A stretch of DNA of 7,663 nt, from NCBI GenBank assembly GCA_002307245.1, contig DBTW01000196.1, positions 20,510-28,172 on the forward strand. Reading direction: 5' to 3'. Position numbers and translations under genes: made by a program. The stretch comes from Spirochaetaceae bacterium UBA1306. Its GTDB lineage: Bacteria > Spirochaetota > Spirochaetia > Treponematales > Rectinemataceae. The notes beneath the pieces were generated by a model. It was not told the origin of the DNA and made no database searches. It saw only the letters and a list, made by a program, of their open reading frames with translations. Below, piece after piece: positions 5,329-7,663 of this stretch (its first letter is position 1; the number at the start of each line of letters is the position of its first letter).

Positions 5329-6829
5329 ATACCAAGGCCGCGACGGCGACTACCGCGAGACCGGCGAAGATGCGCGAGGGCGAGCTGCCCAAGGGCAAGA
5401 TCGGCGCCGAGGCCGCCGCGCCCATGATGCCCATGAGAACGCGGTAGAGCAGGTCCGATACGGGCTTCGCGAAGCAAGCCGCGCCGGGGAGGATAGAGCA
5501 GAGGAGTCCCGCGCCCATGCCCCAGTACATCATCAAGCTGACGACGGGACCTGCGGCCATAGAGGCGGGGATGCCCGCGAACTGGAGATAGCCGAAACTC
5601 AGGGCCAAGAGGGGCGATACGGCGGCCTGGGCGGCGAGGGAGGCCGAGGCCGATTCCCGCAGGAAGGGCGGCAAGGCCCTGCCCAAGGCGAAGGAGAAGC
5701 GAGGGCCGAGCACGGCCAAGCCCCATACGGCCAGGAAGGAGAGCGTGAACGAGAGGCTCCGAGCGCCGGCGGCGTCGAAGGGAAGCATCGCGAGGAAGGC
5801 GAGGGAGAGCGAGCCGAGCCAATCCTGGGGCCGGTCGAGGGCCAGGGCTATCGCCCCTATCCAGACCATCAGCACCGCGCGGAGGAGCGAAGGGCCGGCG
5901 CCGGCTATCCACATGAAAGCGCTCGAGAGGATCGCGCCGCCCAGCCGCGCGCGGACGGGCCCGACGAGGGGGCTGAGGGCGGAGATGGCCAGAAGAGCCA
6001 GGACGGACAGGTGCTCGCCCGAAAGAGCGAGAATGTGCGAGCAGCCCGCCGCCTTGAAGGCCTCGGACTCCTCGGGCGCCAGGCTGTCGCGCACCCCGAG
6101 TATGAGGGCCTGCAGGAGGCCTGCCGATTCCCCGCCTATGCGGGCCAGGGCCGCCCGGCAGGCGGCGCGGGCGAGGCTCCTCGCGCGCGCGAGAGGCCCG
6201 CCCCGGTCCAGGACCATGATCTCTCGCGGCTGGGCGAACAGGGCGGGGCCGGAGCGATCGCCGGGGACCGCGCCCGAGAAGGAGCCGCGGCACCTCACGA
6301 GCGATCCTGAATCGATCTCCGGTCCCCCGCGGGAGAGGACGCGAAGCTCGGCGCGGGCGAGCGGTGAGGAATAGGAGAGCTCGGCCGTAACGGCTCGCCC
6401 CGATGGGCCCTGGCCCGAGAGCCCGATGCGCTTGACCGCGAGCAGATAGGAGCGGAAGCCGTGCTTGGCCGGGCTCGAGTCGGCGGAGAGGCGGCCCTCC
6501 GCCCAGTCGGGAGCGAGGGTTATGGCGCCGGGAAAGACATCAGGGGACCCGGGTCCAGAAAGAGGGCCGGGGCGCCCGGCTTCGGCCCATGCTACGCTCG
6601 CCCCGGCCGCGAGGCCGAGAGCCAGGGCGTAGGCCTGCATACCGCGGAGCCGCGAATCGCCGCCGAACGCTCGGAGGGCGGCCCCGAGCGAGGCCAGGAA
6701 GAGGGCGAGGAGCATTGCGGGCAAGAGAAAGCCCGGCCCCGGATAGAACGAGAGCGCCATGCCGAAGGCCGACGCGACGGGAAGGGAAAAGCGCTTGGGC
6801 CGGGAATCGATGAGGCCGATGATGGTCAC
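4910..6829 (-). CDS. comEC: ComEC/Rec2-type competence membrane protein, lacking the metallo-beta-lactamase domain, with an aberrant C-terminal extension
   Basis: ComEC forms the inner-membrane channel for single-stranded DNA uptake in competent bacteria. The 639-residue frame opens with membrane segments at about 14-80, then a soluble OB-like region (about 95-205; DUF4131-type). The Competence domain (PF03772) follows, with SHILALSGEHLSVL (264-277, the SGxH motif), GAGPSLLRAVLM (310-321) and LSFTLSFLAVWGL (359-371), and multiple membrane spans to about residue 500. There is no C-terminal metallo-beta-lactamase domain, unlike the ~750-residue enzymes of Bacillus and E. coli; short forms exist in other bacteria. 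Residues ~501-639 overlap ksgA out of frame and are Arg/Pro/Gly-rich filler, so the native protein probably ended near 5328 and lost its stop. The start is GTG at 6829, without a Shine-Dalgarno; the next ATG (6760) would fall inside the first membrane segment. DNA uptake by this protein is inferred from family only. Confidence 0.85.
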   Translation of the reverse strand: MTIIGLIDSRPKRFSLPVASAFGMALSFYPGPGFLLPAMLLALFLASLGAALRAFGGDSRLRGMQAYALALGLAAGASVAWAEAGRPGPLSGPGSPDVFPGAITLAPDWAEGRLSADSSPAKHGFRSYLLAVKRIGLSGQGPSGRAVTAELSYSSPLARAELRVLSRGGPEIDSGSLVRCRGSFSGAVPGDRSGPALFAQPREIMVLDRGGPLARARSLARAACRAALARIGGESAGLLQALILGVRDSLAPEESEAFKAAGCSHILALSGEHLSVLALLAISALSPLVGPVRARLGGAILSSAFMWIAGAGPSLLRAVLMVWIGAIALALDRPQDWLGSLSLAFLAMLPFDAAGARSLSFTLSFLAVWGLAVLGPRFSFALGRALPPFLRESASASLAAQAAVSPLLALSFGYLQFAGIPASMAAGPVVSLMMYWGMGAGLLCSILPGAACFAKPVSDLLYRVLMGIMGAAASAPILPLGSSPSRIFAGLAVVAVAALVYARPYAEYRASARPRAGLRFAPGAAAPARGGGPGHVQALRPEFPRQPPLPRADTGGAQGRARDAGLGDWPRHRFDDRSRPRLGHRPDRLRDRPRLLAPAHQALRLALILQARRGRLHPDLEGRARGLGPSRQDIRQPPL

Positions 6830-6840
6830 GCAGGGACAAC

Positions 6841-6860
6841 GCGCGCGGCGGCGCGCGGCG
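6841..6860. repeat. Tandem 10-base duplication
   Basis: GCGCGCGGCG occurs twice with no gap in the short space between the HEAT and comEC genes. It also supplies one arm of the neighbouring hairpin (6853-6861). It is too short to call a functional repeat, but such a duplication can vary in copy number by slippage. Confidence 0.7.
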
Positions 6861-6879
6861 CTTGAAGGAGGCGCCGCGC
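6853..6879 (-). terminator. GC hairpin between the HEAT and comEC genes (terminator-like, no T tract)
   Basis: Minus-strand arms GCGCGGCGC and GCGCCGCGC pair perfectly over nine bases around the loop CTCCTTCAA. The hairpin begins one base after the HEAT stop (TAG, 6883-6881). No run of T follows, so it is not a classical intrinsic terminator; it may protect the HEAT message end or attenuate comEC. The loop side carries CCTCCTT, the same letters as the ribosomal anti-Shine-Dalgarno. Confidence 0.4.
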
Positions 6880-6880
6880 C

Positions 6881-7663
6881 CTACCACCTGAGCTTGAGCA
6901 GGGCTTCCTTGGCGGCGCGCTTCACAGCCTCGGTGTACTGGAGATAGCCGATCTGGAGGAGATAGTCGAAGGCCGCCTTGTCGCCAAGCTCGCCCAAGGC
7001 GGCGATCGAGGAGAGCAGGATCTCCTCATCGAAGGGGGCGCCCTGCTCGGTCTGTGCATTGATGAGCTGGAGGTTGAGGGCGAGGGCCTGCGCGGCCTCG
7101 GTGGAGCCCATGGCGCCGAGGCATGAGACGGCCTCGAGGAATTCGGCCTTGGACGCGGCGCCCTTGGCGTAATCGGCTTGCATCAGCTTGAAATGGGCCA
7201 CGGCGAGGGACGAGGCTTTCTGCCACTTGAGGGCGCGCAGCTCCCTGATCGTCGCAAGCCGGAGCTCGCGGAGGGCCTGGATCTCGACGGCGGAATAGCT
7301 GCCCGACGGGGTCGCCGTCGCGGAGAGGGCGGCCGAGAGGGCCCCCTCGGCCAGCTCGCCGCGGTCCGAGTCGTCGAAGTTGGGATTGTCCATGCCGGCC
7401 GCGTAGGCCGCCGACTTCTCGAGAGGCGGGTTCTTCGCGATGACGCGCAGGAGGTAGCCTCGGTAGTCGCCCTTGATCGAGCCCAGGGCCGCGGCGGCCT
7501 TGGACGCGATGGCCGGAGAATAGCCGGCGACGTAAGCCGAGAAGAGAACCGAGAAAGAAGAGCCGTCGCCCAGGGCCCCGAGGGCGTCGATGCAGGCCTC
7601 GAGGGCCGGGTACTCGGGCAGGGCCCCGGAACGGAAGGTGCTGTTCTGCGAGGCGAGGAAGGC
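6881..7663 (-). CDS. HEAT-repeat-containing protein, C-terminal part (N-terminus beyond window)
   Basis: The minus-strand frame is open from the right edge to TAG at 6883-6881, giving 260 visible residues. An ATG at 7393 (visible residue 91) is not the start. The helical-repeat pattern continues upstream of it in the same frame, for example ALEACIDALGALGDGSSFSV and KAAAALGSIKGDYRGYLLRV. The pattern recurs downstream (EFLEAVSCLGAMGSTEAAQA, LSSIAALGELGDKAAFDYLL, AVKRAAKEALLKLRW). These paired Ala/Leu-rich helices with LG.LGD/S turns are typical of HEAT or PBS-lyase-like repeats, which form curved protein-binding scaffolds. No catalytic motif is seen. Whether it has a signal peptide cannot be told because the N-terminus is outside the window. 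It may share a transcript with comEC, 51 bases downstream, unless the hairpin between them terminates transcription. Partners and function are unknown. Confidence 0.82.
   Translation of the reverse strand, partial: AFLASQNSTFRSGALPEYPALEACIDALGALGDGSSFSVLFSAYVAGYSPAIASKAAAALGSIKGDYRGYLLRVIAKNPPLEKSAAYAAGMDNPNFDDSDRGELAEGALSAALSATATPSGSYSAVEIQALRELRLATIRELRALKWQKASSLAVAHFKLMQADYAKGAASKAEFLEAVSCLGAMGSTEAAQALALNLQLINAQTEQGAPFDEEILLSSIAALGELGDKAAFDYLLQIGYLQYTEAVKRAAKEALLKLRW

Noticed and set aside
5103..6293. Minus-strand frame of 396 codons overlapping comEC.
   Set aside because: It is very Arg/Pro-rich and overlaps the ComEC membrane segments and SGxH motif in another phase, so it is a shadow frame.
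6881..7393. Stand-alone 170-residue protein starting at 7393.
   Set aside because: The same frame is open to the right edge with continuing HEAT-like repeats and no Shine-Dalgarno at 7393, so this is the end of a longer gene.
1..7663. Defence system, phage, transposon, CRISPR array or tRNA gene.
   Set aside because: No integrase, transposase, regularly spaced repeats, terminal inverted repeats or cloverleaf-like segment was seen; apart from the two left-hand genes, the content is housekeeping or scaffold proteins.

Overview
The window is a dense, GC-rich (roughly 65-70 percent by eye) chromosomal stretch in which every convincing gene lies on the minus strand. In transcription order (right to left) they are: a HEAT-repeat protein (cut by the right edge), a ComEC/Rec2-type membrane protein, the 16S rRNA dimethyltransferase KsgA/RsmA, a small bactofilin, an exported TPR protein, the tRNA methylthiotransferase MtaB, a secreted lipoprotein, and an outer-membrane beta-barrel protein (cut by the left edge). 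The organism is a Gram-negative (diderm) bacterium. I favour a GC-rich member of the Spirochaetota, from the style of the KsgA N-terminus, the short ComEC, the bactofilin and the FadL/PorV-like barrel protein. That assignment is from memory of family style, with no search, and is only moderately sure.

Region 4405-7663 holds the HEAT gene, comEC and ksgA. A 51-base GC-rich gap with a hairpin separates HEAT from comEC. The comEC reading frame has membrane and OB-like parts but no metallo-beta-lactamase domain. It stays open for about 419 bases into ksgA in another frame. A hairpin with a weak T-rich tail follows ksgA. Immediately after it comes a sigma70-like promoter whose predicted start site falls almost on the bactofilin ATG, so that gene may be leaderless.

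Region 1968-4334 is a compressed unit: bactofilin and the TPR gene overlap by 14 bases, and the TPR gene and mtaB share one base (TGATG). None of these starts has a clear Shine-Dalgarno sequence.

Region 1-1967 differs. A 73-base AT-rich gap carries a plausible promoter. Then come two genes with strong Shine-Dalgarno sequences, again joined by TGATG: a Ser/Thr/Ala-rich lipoprotein with a calcium-loop-like motif, and a FadL/PorV-like outer-membrane protein. Base composition falls sharply here. It drops from 73 percent GC at 2161-2220 to 50, 45, 40 and 35 percent in the next four 60-base blocks down to 1921, so the fall includes the last ~64 codons of mtaB. This lipoprotein-barrel pair is the part of the window most likely to be an uncharacterised functional module. 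The rest is mainly housekeeping. No RNA genes, insertion sequences, CRISPR arrays or attachment sites were seen.
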